A DNA stretch of 32,933 nt from Sphingobium estronivorans (GCF_008692605.1 NZ_LFCT01000037.1:1-32933); one strand, 5' to 3'. Shown: positions 16,896 to 23,584, counted from the first letter of the stretch. Notes: generated from the sequence alone by a model not told the origin. Program-made: numbers and translations.

Positions 16896-17839
16896 GAGCG
16901 AGGACTCCGGGAAGAAACAGGGGCGGAAGTACGAATGGCGCTGCGCAAGGTGGCGGATCGGGCTCGGGGGTTGCGGGCCAGTTCCGCCTCTCCGGGCCGC
17001 ACCGCCTTGGCGGGCTTGTGGAACGTGGGCGCATCGCCCGCCTTCTTCTCGGGCAGGTGGCGCGATCCGCTTCCCTCCCCGCCGCTCCGCTTGCGCAGGA
17101 ACTGCTTGACGATGCGGTCCTCCAGCGAGTGGAAGGTCACCACCGCCAAACGGCCACCCTCTTCCAGAATCGCCTCGGCCGCTTCCAGCCCGCGCTCCAG
17201 TTCCTCCAGTTCGCGGTTCACATGGATGCGGATCGCCTGGAAGGTCCGGGTCGCCGGGTCCTTCTTGTCATGCGGCTTGTGACCCAGGGCCCGGCGCACG
17301 ACGCTCGCCAACTGCCCGGTGCGCTCCAGCGGACGCGCCTCGACAATCGCCTTCGCCACCCGGCGCGAACGCGGCTCCTCGCCATAGAGATAGAGGACGT
17401 CGGCAATTTCCTGCTCAGGGGCATTGTTCAGGAAATCGGCGGCATTCATCCCGCTCTGGCTCATCGTCATGTCGAGCGGCCCGTCCGCCTGGAAGGAAAA
17501 GCCCCGCTCCGCCCGGTCGAGCTGCATCGAGGATACCCCGATATCCAGCGTCACGCCCGCAACCGACGTCACGCCACGCTCCGCCAGCAAGGCTTCCATG
17601 CGCGAAAACTCGCCGGCGATCAGGGTGATGCCCTTTTCGTCCGCCAGCCCCTGCCCTTCCCGAATCGCATCGGGATCGCGGTCGAAGGCGAACACTTTCG
17701 CCCCCTTCGCCGCCATCGCGCTCGAATAGCCGCCCGCCCCGAACGTGCCGTCGACATGCGCCTCGCCGGGGTTGATGGCGAGGGCGTCGAGAACTTCGTC
17801 GATGAGCACCGGGATATGGCGATCAGGGGAAGCGCTCAC
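16892..17839 (-). CDS. rsmH: 16S rRNA (cytosine-1402 N4)-methyltransferase RsmH (MraW)
   Basis: RsmH uses S-adenosylmethionine to methylate N4 of C1402 in the ribosomal P site and is conserved as the second gene of dcw clusters. The 315-residue protein shows the N-terminal RHIPVLIDEVLDALAI, the SAM motif DGTFGAGGYSSAM, DIGVSSMQLDRAERGFSF, and HSLEDRIVKQFLRKR near residue 237. The start is GTG at 17839, overlapping the mraZ stop as GTGA; the stop overlaps the ftsL ATG. Confidence 0.97.
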   Translation of the reverse strand: MSASPDRHIPVLIDEVLDALAINPGEAHVDGTFGAGGYSSAMAAKGAKVFAFDRDPDAIREGQGLADEKGITLIAGEFSRMEALLAERGVTSVAGVTLDIGVSSMQLDRAERGFSFQADGPLDMTMSQSGMNAADFLNNAPEQEIADVLYLYGEEPRSRRVAKAIVEARPLERTGQLASVVRRALGHKPHDKKDPATRTFQAIRIHVNRELEELERGLEAAEAILEEGGRLAVVTFHSLEDRIVKQFLRKRSGGEGSGSRHLPEKKAGDAPTFHKPAKAVRPGEAELARNPRARSATLRSAIRTSAPVSSRSPRS

Positions 17840-18333
17840 TTCGCGCCTCCCGCCGCCCGCTGGTCCAGCCAGCGGCGCACCTTGTTGCGGATCAGTTCCG
17901 GCCGGTCCTTGCTGTCGACCAGCGTTTCGGGCTTCCAGATCTGGATGTAGCGACCCACGCCATAGAAGAACACGGCGTCGGTGATGCCATATTCATCCTT
18001 GATGTCGGGGTGCATGGCGAAGCGGCCGCCTTCGTCGAAATTGACCTCCTCGATGGTGCCGAGGCGGCGTTCCAGTTCCAGATCGGCATCATAGTCGCGC
18101 CCTTGGGCACGCGCTTCGCGGGCCAGGTCCTCGACCTCGGTGAACAGAAAGCGGCGATGCGACTCCCCAAAAGCCGTGGCGCAGGGGTTGCCGCCATGGA
18201 CCGAGAGGAAAAGCCGGGTTTCATTGCTGCTGGACAGCTTGACCTGCCGGCGCATCTCCAGGGGCAGCACGAAACGGCCCTTGCCGTCCGCGACGCTGAA
18301 TGCGTTGCCCGTATAGAGAATGAGTTCCGACAC
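17836..18333 (-). CDS. mraZ: Transcriptional regulator MraZ
   Basis: MraZ is an AbrB-fold DNA-binding protein that represses its own dcw operon in E. coli. The best start is the GTG at 18333, giving 165 residues beginning (M)SELILYTGNAFSVADGKGRF, typical of the first SpoVT/AbrB repeat; a second repeat follows around NFDEGGRFAMHPDIKDEYGI, with the conserved FFYGVGRYIQIW. The upstream in-frame extension has no conservation and a Pro/Arg-rich composition. It is the first gene of the dcw cluster, and putative MraZ boxes lie about 140-165 bp upstream. Confidence 0.93.
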   Translation of the reverse strand: MSELILYTGNAFSVADGKGRFVLPLEMRRQVKLSSSNETRLFLSVHGGNPCATAFGESHRRFLFTEVEDLAREARAQGRDYDADLELERRLGTIEEVNFDEGGRFAMHPDIKDEYGITDAVFFYGVGRYIQIWKPETLVDSKDRPELIRNKVRRWLDQRAAGGAK

Positions 18334-18471
18334 TTTTGGACTGCTGCCCCTCTGTTTCCAGGGCGCAGGCCGTCGCCGACCGGATTCGCGCAAAGGCGAA
18401 CCGGATCACAGGACCAACAAAGCCTGACAAACCCCTATGGCCTTTAAATACCAAGCCACGGGGTTCAAGAA

Positions 18472-18498
18472 AAGGGATATTTTGGGAGAAACCGGGAA
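18472..18498 (-). promoter_or_regulatory. Candidate MraZ operator (three NGGGA boxes at 10-bp spacing) upstream of mraZ
   Basis: On the plus strand AGGGA, TGGGA and CGGGA start at 18473, 18483 and 18493, exactly one per 10 bp with 5-base spacers. In E. coli MraZ is known to bind direct TGGGN repeats separated by 5 bases at its own promoter, so the arrangement matches. The surrounding 18334-18518 stretch holds no gene. On the minus strand a TTGAAC hexamer (18468-18463) and a TATTTA (18450-18445) lie just downstream, but their 12-bp spacing does not make a standard promoter, so the core promoter is not assigned. Confidence 0.6.
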
Positions 18499-18518
18499 AT
18501 CCTGTTTTGTTCTGGTAT

Positions 18519-19778
18519 TTAGTCTTTTCTTTCGGGTTTTTGCCGGGCCAGACGTGGTCGCACGAGGCCGAAACGAGGCCCATTCCACGGCCCAAACAGC
18601 GCCGTTCCCAAAGCGGCCCAGAAAAACCCGACCAGAACCGCCCAGCGCACCGCCCCGGCCAGCACAGCCCCGGTCCGCACCCAGCGCCGCCCATCCGGCA
18701 ACGCCTGCCCCAGCGTCTCCGCCACAAATTGCGGCGTGTCGGCGGTCCATTGCGCCGGGTCGAGCGGCGCGGCAGGATCGGCCAGCCACAGCCGGTCGTC
18801 GATCAGGTCGGCATCGGCGACCATGGTCGCGCTGCCCTTCCCCACCGCGCATCGCGCCACCCGCCCGCGCCCGACGATCCGGCAATCGGCAGAGGCTTTT
18901 TCGAAACCCGAAGCGGCAAAGAGGGTCAGCATCCGCCCATCGCCCAGAAAATGACGCACTTCCCCCGCGTCAGGACGGGGAAGCAGTGTCACCCCCAGCA
19001 GCTCGATCATGGCGGACAACAACGTCACCGAAGGGGGCCTGCGCCGGTCCCCCAGCGGCAGATCGAGCGGCCAGCGCAATTGCGGGTCGGCAAGGATCAG
19101 AGCGGTCCCGCCCCGGCTGATCCAGCCATGAAGCGCGACCAGCTCCTCCATCGAAAAGGCGCGCGGCTGGGCGAGCAGCAGCAGCTTCGCCTTGCCCAGC
19201 CGCAATGGACTATCGACCGGCTGGACATCGAAACGCTGGCGCAAAACAGTGATGATCGGCGCATCGACCCTGGCCGCAAGCCCCTTCTCGCCTGCGCGCC
19301 AGAATAGTGGAAGGCCGCTCATGACCGCCAGTTGCGGCCGTGGTCCGGGGGTCGGCGCGATCCGCGGTTCCTTCGCCAGCCACCATGCAGCCAAGGTCAG
19401 CAAGACGAGCGCCGACGCGCCGCCATAGCGGACGCCTGCCTTTCCCGGCGCGCGAACAGCCTGGGTCCAAAGCCCCGCGAACGTCGCCAGCAGCACCGCC
19501 GCCAGAAACCACAGCACCGGCCCCAGCGCAGGCACCCGCCACGTCGCCAGAAAGGCGCAAGACAGCACCGTCCCAGCCGCACCCATGCTTGCCCAAAAAG
19601 CCGCATATTGCCCGTCATGCCGTCCGAGCCAGGCAGCGACCGGCGCCAGCAGCAGGGCCGCCAGCATCCACCCGCGCGGATCGACCTGCCCGGTCGCCAG
19701 CAGAACCGGCAGCCCGCAGAGCAGCACCAGCACAGCCGGCAGCCAGAGCATCACCCATGTCCGAAGCGCCGCCCCCAC
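18519..19778 (-). CDS. Six-helix membrane protein of unknown function with large soluble domain
   Basis: I do not recognise a named gene. The 419-residue protein has five hydrophobic segments in its first 150 residues. A soluble region of about 200 residues follows (about 155-370), with alpha/beta patterning such as KLLLLAQPRAFSMEELVALHGWISRGGTALILADP. That pattern recalls the DUF4350/GldG-like glutaminase-fold modules of ABC-associated membrane proteins. A last membrane helix sits near residues 380-403, before a basic tail. No catalytic motif is obvious. The start is uncertain: GTG at 19778, ATG at 19751, or a CTG overlapping the upstream stop at 19799. The gene runs in the dcw direction but is separated from mraZ by 185 bp; it follows a 101-residue membrane protein gene by 17 bp and probably shares its transcript. 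Confidence 0.75.
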   Translation of the reverse strand: MGAALRTWVMLWLPAVLVLLCGLPVLLATGQVDPRGWMLAALLLAPVAAWLGRHDGQYAAFWASMGAAGTVLSCAFLATWRVPALGPVLWFLAAVLLATFAGLWTQAVRAPGKAGVRYGGASALVLLTLAAWWLAKEPRIAPTPGPRPQLAVMSGLPLFWRAGEKGLAARVDAPIITVLRQRFDVQPVDSPLRLGKAKLLLLAQPRAFSMEELVALHGWISRGGTALILADPQLRWPLDLPLGDRRRPPSVTLLSAMIELLGVTLLPRPDAGEVRHFLGDGRMLTLFAASGFEKASADCRIVGRGRVARCAVGKGSATMVADADLIDDRLWLADPAAPLDPAQWTADTPQFVAETLGQALPDGRRWVRTGAVLAGAVRWAVLVGFFWAALGTALFGPWNGPRFGLVRPRLARQKPERKD

Positions 19779-19795
19779 AGCCCGATCAGGCCAGT

Positions 19796-20101
19796 TCAGC
19801 GCGAAGCCGGCGGAATCTCACGATCCATGGGTTTCTTGAGATTGGGGTCCGGCTGCAAGTCCGGCACGATCGGCGCCTGTTCCGGCGCGGGCTGCACGCC
19901 CAGTTCCGCCAGCGGCTCCTTGGGCGCCACGGCGTTCACGTCCAGCGTCGGCACGGTGGGCGGCGGCACGGTCGGATCGTCGATCCGCGCCTTGTCGATC
20001 ACGATATTCGCCAGACCCACGAGCAACACCACGCCCGCCAGCCCGGTGAGGCCAATCTGGACACGCTGCAACCCTTCCTGTTGGCGGGGTGTTTCAGCCA
20101 T
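19796..20101 (-). CDS. Small single-helix membrane protein with Pro-rich tail, unknown function
   Basis: The 101-residue product starts MAETPRQQEGLQRVQIGLTG, has one membrane helix (about residues 15-34, GLAGVVLLVGLANIVIDKA) and a Pro/Asp/Val-rich region to the end that should be extended and periplasmic. No signal cleavage site or lipobox is present. It lies between the cysteine synthase gene (41 bp) and the six-helix membrane protein gene (17 bp), in the same direction. I do not recognise a family; the architecture suggests an accessory or anchoring protein, perhaps partner of the downstream membrane protein. Confidence 0.7.
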   Translation of the reverse strand: MAETPRQQEGLQRVQIGLTGLAGVVLLVGLANIVIDKARIDDPTVPPPTVPTLDVNAVAPKEPLAELGVQPAPEQAPIVPDLQPDPNLKKPMDREIPPASR

Positions 20102-20142
20102 GAAGCGCTCTTTTTCTTCGCCGCCGCGACCCGTGTCGGCGG

Positions 20143-21138
20143 TCAACGATTGTGCGCGAGCCAGGGGAAGACCGTCAAGCCTTTCGATTCCAGCCATTCG
20201 CGATTGTAGAGCGTTGAAAGATAACGGAATCCGGTGTCGCACAAAATAGTGACGATCCGCTTGCCCGGCCCCAGCTGCTTCGCCAGAGCCACCGCGCCCG
20301 CGACATTGATGCCCGACGACAGGCCGAGACACAGCCCTTCCTCGGCCAGCAGACGGCGCACCCAGAGCAGCCCGTCCTCATCGGAAATGCGGAACTGGGT
20401 GTCGATCGGCGCGCCTTCCAGATTGGCGGTGATCCGGCCCTGCCCGATGCCCTCGGCGACCGAAGACCCCTCCGCCTTCAATTCGCCATGGGCATAATAA
20501 TTGTACAGCGCCGCGCCATGCGGATCGCTGAGCGCAATGGTGATATTCTCGTCATGCGCCTTGAGGCCCAGCCCGACGCCCGCAATCGTGCCGCCGGTCC
20601 CCGCCGCGCAGGTAAAACCGTCGATCTGCCCGTCCATCTGCGTCCAGATTTCTTCGGCCGTACCGACGATATGCGCCTTGCGATTAGCGATGTTGTCGAA
20701 CTGATTGGCCCAGATCGCCCCTTCCGTTTCCTCGGCCAGACGGCGCGACGTGTGCACGAAATGACCTGGGTTGGAATAGGGCGCCGCCGGCACCGTCACC
20801 AGTTCCGCGCCCAAGGCGCGCAACGTGTCCATCTTTTCCCGGCTCTGGGTTTCGGGCATCACGATGATCGATTTATAGCCCTTGGCATTGGCGACCAGCG
20901 CCAGCCCGATGCCGGTATTGCCCGCCGTGCCTTCGACAATCGTGCCGCCGGGCTGGAGCAGCCCCTTTTCCTCGGCGTCGTTGACGATGAACAGCGCGGC
21001 GCGATCCTTCACCGAAGCGCCCGGATTGGCGAATTCGCATTTGGCGTAAATGTCGCAACCCGTCTCTTCGGAAGGGCCGGTGAGGCGCACCATCGGCGTG
21101 TTGCCAATCAGTGCAAGGCTATCTTTCTGAACCAGCAT
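20143..21138 (-). CDS. cysK: Cysteine synthase A family PLP enzyme
   Basis: This fold-type II PLP enzyme most likely makes L-cysteine from O-acetylserine and sulfide. With the ATG at 21138 it has 331 residues. The PLP lysine is K44 in NPGASVKDRAA, the substrate loop is EGTAGNTG (about residues 70-76), and the phosphate-binding loop is AGTGGTIAGVG. The usual cysteine synthase loop reads TSGNTG; here Ser is Ala, as in a subgroup of CysK-annotated proteins, so a related activity such as cysteine desulfhydrase is possible. The chosen start has a GGAGG only 2 bases upstream. In-frame sequence extends 12 codons further to a TTG, so the true start is not certain. Confidence 0.88.
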   Translation of the reverse strand: MLVQKDSLALIGNTPMVRLTGPSEETGCDIYAKCEFANPGASVKDRAALFIVNDAEEKGLLQPGGTIVEGTAGNTGIGLALVANAKGYKSIIVMPETQSREKMDTLRALGAELVTVPAAPYSNPGHFVHTSRRLAEETEGAIWANQFDNIANRKAHIVGTAEEIWTQMDGQIDGFTCAAGTGGTIAGVGLGLKAHDENITIALSDPHGAALYNYYAHGELKAEGSSVAEGIGQGRITANLEGAPIDTQFRISDEDGLLWVRRLLAEEGLCLGLSSGINVAGAVALAKQLGPGKRIVTILCDTGFRYLSTLYNREWLESKGLTVFPWLAHNR

Positions 21139-21334
21139 GTCCTCCGCATAGCGGACCAAAGGCAGGCTTGCCAAGCAAGGGAATGATGATGGGGCGAAAG
21201 TCCGGGTTTTTTTCCGCCGCCTTTCCCTTTTTTACCCTTCGTCCCAGGACGGGACAGGCCGGAATCCGCAGAGGAATTGGCAAGGCTTTTCCCTTATGGG
21301 CGGTGCGGGGCACGGATTTTCGAAGGAAACAGGC

Positions 21335-22252
21335 GTGACGGGCAGCAGCATGGGGGCAAGACAGGGCGCGGTCGTCGCGGCGGCGCTCGTCGCGGTCGTC
21401 GCGCCGCGCTGCATCACCGCCGCGCCGCTCGACCTTCTGGCGGCATCGGAAACCGCCGACGATCCCGCGGAAAAATCCGGCGAAAACTGGCCCGGATCAG
21501 CCTTTTTCTTCGCCCGGGATGCGTTCGATCCCGTTCCCGGCGCGCTGCGAAGCGAGCATGTCCTCGGCCTCGACAGGGTGCAGGCCGCCCCCGCCACGGC
21601 CTTTCGGGGCCTGACCGCGCTCGACAGCTACAGGGCGCTCCATTGCCTGACCTCCGCCATCTATTATGAGGCCGGCAGCGAACCGGAGGACGGCCAGCGC
21701 GCGGTGGCGCAGGTGGTGCTGAACCGCGTGCGCCACCCGGCCTGGCCCAAAAGCATCTGCGGCGTCATCTATCAGGGATCGGAGCGGACCGACAGCCGCT
21801 GCCAGTTCACCTTCAGTTGCGACGGCTCCATGACGCGCCTCGCAAGCATCGAGGGCTGGGTCCGCGCCCGCCGGATCGCGAGCCAGGCGCTCGCCGGGCT
21901 GGTCTATCGCCCGGTCGGCCTGGCCACCTATTATCACAGCCTGGCGGTTCGCCCCGACTGGGCCGCGACGATGCGGCCGGTCGCGGTCATCGGCGCGCAT
22001 ATTTTCTATCGTCCGCCGGGGATCGAAGGCACCCCAGCCGCCTTCCGCATTTCCTACCCGGGTCGGGAAACGCAGTCCGGCCCCAGCCGTCCGATCTGGT
22101 CGATAAAGCCCCTTCCGCTCGACCCCATCCCGGCGCCGACCGCCCCGCTCCCGGCGCCCGCCCCCGCGAGCCGTCCCCCCGCCCCCGAAGCGGGCCTTCC
22201 CCAATCGGATATCCGGCCCGAATATCGCACCAGCGGCCGCCCGCTGATCTGA
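21335..22252 (+). CDS. SleB/CwlJ-type cell wall hydrolase
   Basis: The protein has a Hydrolase_2 domain, found in SleB and CwlJ spore-cortex lytic enzymes and, in alphaproteobacteria, in exported peptidoglycan hydrolases. Starting at GTG 21335, with AAGGA 7 bases upstream, it has 305 residues. There is an N-terminal hydrophobic export segment (about residues 11-25), a spacer, and the domain from about 105 to 205. The catalytic glutamate region is SAIYYEAGSEPEDGQRAVAQ, followed by VVLNRVRHPAWPKSICGVIYQG, CQFTFSCDG and the conserved ATYYHSLAVRP. The last 60 residues are Pro/Ala-rich. It is divergent from the cysteine synthase gene, with 196 bp between them. It is likely periplasmic and probably trims or remodels the wall; the specific bond cut is not known. 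Confidence 0.9.
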   Translation: MTGSSMGARQGAVVAAALVAVVAPRCITAAPLDLLAASETADDPAEKSGENWPGSAFFFARDAFDPVPGALRSEHVLGLDRVQAAPATAFRGLTALDSYRALHCLTSAIYYEAGSEPEDGQRAVAQVVLNRVRHPAWPKSICGVIYQGSERTDSRCQFTFSCDGSMTRLASIEGWVRARRIASQALAGLVYRPVGLATYYHSLAVRPDWAATMRPVAVIGAHIFYRPPGIEGTPAAFRISYPGRETQSGPSRPIWSIKPLPLDPIPAPTAPLPAPAPASRPPAPEAGLPQSDIRPEYRTSGRPLI

Positions 22253-22364
22253 CCGTCGCGGTTTTTCCCGAAAACGGACGAGATATTTACGGTTAGCCGC
22301 TCATAAACCATTCAAGACACTGAAAAACAACGATATAAAAATCAGAGGAATTTTTTGCCCCTCG

Positions 22365-22390
22365 GGAACCTAATCCTCTCTCCGATAGTT
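22365..22390 (+). promoter_or_regulatory. EcfG-like (general stress sigma) promoter of candidate small RNA
   Basis: GGAAC (22365-22369), 17 bases, then AGTT (22387-22390) matches the alphaproteobacterial EcfG/SigT consensus GGAAC-N16/17-CGTT except for the first base of the -10. Transcription would begin about 7-9 bases on, at roughly 22397-22399, exactly where the first hairpin of the candidate RNA begins. A second possible promoter (TTCAAG-N17-TATAAA, -10 at 22334-22339) lies further upstream. Confidence 0.5.
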
Positions 22391-22396
22391 CTGTAG

Positions 22397-22497
22397 TGCG
22401 GATAGCAAATCTTTTGCCCCCCGCTCTTGCTATCCAAAAAAACATGAGCCCGGAACGCATCTCCCCCCCCCCGACGCGTTCCGGGCTCAGATTTTTT
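22397..22497 (+). ncRNA. Candidate stress-induced small RNA with two C-rich loops
   Basis: The 379-bp stretch 22253-22631 has no convincing protein gene. It holds two clear hairpins in a row. The first has a 9-bp stem (GGATAGCAA at 22400-22408 with TTGCTATCC at 22427-22435) and an 18-base loop containing six C. An A7 linker (22436-22442) follows. The second has a perfect 14-bp stem (22445-22458 with 22476-22489) and a 17-base loop, CT followed by ten C, ending in a T6 run. Two exposed C-rich loops are the usual way alphaproteobacterial small RNAs pair with ribosome binding sites; GsrN of Caulobacter is a known EcfG-controlled example. I cannot tell whether this is a GsrN relative. The RNA and its strand are inferred from structure and promoter. 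Confidence 0.55.
22445..22497 (+). terminator. Strong Rho-independent terminator, possibly bidirectional
   Basis: A perfect 14-bp GC-rich stem (TGAGCCCGGAACGC with its complement) is followed on the plus strand by GATTTTTT and flanked on the other side by A7, which would give a T7 run on the minus strand. It therefore can stop transcription from both directions. It ends the candidate small RNA. Confidence 0.85.
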
Positions 22498-22533
22498 GGG
22501 GCCACCGCCAACATCCCCGATATTTTCGCTTTC

Positions 22534-22558
22534 GGAACGCTTTTCCCGTCGGCGGGTT
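22534..22558 (+). promoter_or_regulatory. EcfG-like promoter of the entericidin-type gene
   Basis: GGAAC (22534-22538), 16 bases, then GGTT (22555-22558) fits the EcfG consensus GGAAC-N16/17-CGTT except for one base. The predicted leader of about 65 bases contains an 8-bp hairpin (GGCATCGC 22572-22579 with GCGATGCC 22593-22600) before the ribosome binding site. Confidence 0.5.
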
Positions 22559-22631
22559 GTTTCCCCGTCCCGGCATCGCGTTGCCCTCAGGGGCGATGCC
22601 CATGAGCAAAGGGTCTGAAGAGGAGATGATG

Positions 22632-22760
22632 ATGACCAGAAAAATTCTCGCGGCGCTCCTGCTGACTGGATCGCTGTTGGTGGCAGCGTGCAACACGGTG
22701 GAAGGCGCCGGCAAGGATGTGCAGAGCGCAGGCGAGGCCGTCGAAAACGCCGCCAATTAA
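22632..22760 (+). CDS. Entericidin A/B-type small lipoprotein
   Basis: The 42-residue product MTRKILAALLLTGSLLVAAC... has a lipoprotein signal with lipobox VAAC (Cys20). The mature part CNTVEGAGKDVQSAGEAV is the entericidin signature (Cys-Asn-Thr, then Gly-x-Gly-x-Asp-x-Gln). Three in-frame ATGs stand in tandem (22626, 22629, 22632); the last is preferred because GAAGAGGAG (22617-22625) is then well spaced. An ATG at 22602 would place ten extra charged residues before the signal and is less likely. Entericidins are outer-membrane-associated lipoproteins induced in stationary phase in E. coli. An EcfG-like promoter upstream suggests general stress control here. A terminator follows 6 bp after the stop. 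Confidence 0.9.
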   Translation: MTRKILAALLLTGSLLVAACNTVEGAGKDVQSAGEAVENAAN

Positions 22761-22766
22761 GCGCGG

Positions 22767-22799
22767 AAAGGGTTCGCCGCTGGGCGAACCCTTTGTTTT
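22767..22799 (+). terminator. Rho-independent terminator of the entericidin-type gene
   Basis: A perfect 12-bp stem (AAAGGGTTCGCC 22767-22778 with GGCGAACCCTTT 22783-22794) and a GCTG loop are followed by GTTTTC. It sits between the convergent entericidin and tatC genes. On the minus strand it is followed by CCGCGC rather than T residues, so it is mainly a plus-strand terminator. Confidence 0.85.
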
Positions 22800-23584
22800 C
22801 AGTTGGCCGCGTCGGCGGATTCGGTGGCGGCCAGTTCCTTCGCCTGTTTCCGGTCCGTGAACCAGATGGCGATGATCGTGATCTCGTAAAGCGCCAGCAG
22901 CGGCACCGCGAGCATGAGCTGCGACACCACATCGGGCGGCGTCAGCACCGCCGCTAGGATGAAGGCCGCGACGATCATGTAACGGCGCAGGCCGATCAAT
23001 TGCGCCCGGCTGACGAACCCCGCCCGATTGAGCAGCATCAGCAGCACCGGCATCAGGAAGCTGATGCCGAAGGCCAGGATGAACTGCATCACCAGCCCCA
23101 GATAGGCATCGGCGCTCGGCAGCGCCTCCACCTGCAAACCGCTGCTGTTCCCCTGAAATTCCAGGAAGAAATGGAAGGCGGTCGGCATCACCACGAAATA
23201 GGCGAGGCTCGCCCCCATGGCGAAAAGGAAGGGCGTGGCGATGATGAAGGGCAGCAGCGCCTTCTTCTCCTTCGCATAGAGACCCGGCGCGACAAAAGCC
23301 CAGAGCTGGTTCGCGATGATCGGGAAGGACAGGCAAAAGGCGCCGAAAACCGCGATCTTCACCTGCACGAAAAAGGCTTCATAGAGCTTGGTGTAGACCA
23401 GTCGCCCGCCGCCGTCGCCAAAGGCTTCCTTCAGCGGATGGACGAGGATCGCAAACAGCTGCTCCGAAAAATAGAAACAGATCGCGCCGGTGATGAACAG
23501 CGCGTAGACGCATTTCAGCAGCCGTCCGCGCAGTTCGATCAGATGGTCGAGCAGCGGCGCCTTGCTATCGTCAATATCCTTCAT
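22799..23584 (-). CDS. tatC: Sec-independent (Tat) translocase subunit TatC
   Basis: TatC is the inner-membrane receptor for twin-arginine signal peptides on folded proteins. The 261-residue protein has six membrane helices and typical motifs: PLLDHLIELRGRLLKC at the N-terminus (with the conserved HL-ELR), LYEAFFVQVKIAVFGAFCLSFPI, FVAPGLYAKEKK, FGISFLMPVLLMLLNRAG, and the late LTPPDVVSQLMLAVPLLALYE. The ATG overlaps the tatB stop (ATGA). It is last in the tatABC set and converges on the entericidin terminator. Confidence 0.97.
   Translation of the reverse strand: MKDIDDSKAPLLDHLIELRGRLLKCVYALFITGAICFYFSEQLFAILVHPLKEAFGDGGGRLVYTKLYEAFFVQVKIAVFGAFCLSFPIIANQLWAFVAPGLYAKEKKALLPFIIATPFLFAMGASLAYFVVMPTAFHFFLEFQGNSSGLQVEALPSADAYLGLVMQFILAFGISFLMPVLLMLLNRAGFVSRAQLIGLRRYMIVAAFILAAVLTPPDVVSQLMLAVPLLALYEITIIAIWFTDRKQAKELAATESADAAN

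Noticed and set aside
14277..17282. 1001-codon plus-strand open frame antisense to murE, ftsI, ftsL and rsmH
   Set aside because: High GC removes stop codons from the antisense frame; the product is His/Arg/Ala-rich with no domain, while the minus strand encodes complete conserved enzymes.
18430..18465. Imperfect stem AACCCC/GGGGTT with inner TGGC/GCCA upstream of mraZ, as a terminator
   Set aside because: Interrupted stem, long loop and no T run; more likely chance within the regulatory region.
18445..18468. TTGAAC and TATTTA as the mraZ core promoter
   Set aside because: The 12-bp spacer is too short for a sigma-70 type promoter.
22452..22480. GGAAC...CGTT inside the terminator stem, resembling a third EcfG promoter
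   Set aside because: Spacing is 20 bases, outside the 16-18 range, and both halves are fixed by the 14-bp hairpin.
22799..23336. Plus- and minus-strand alternative frames over tatC
   Set aside because: They are shadows of TatC, whose six helices and conserved motifs are clear.
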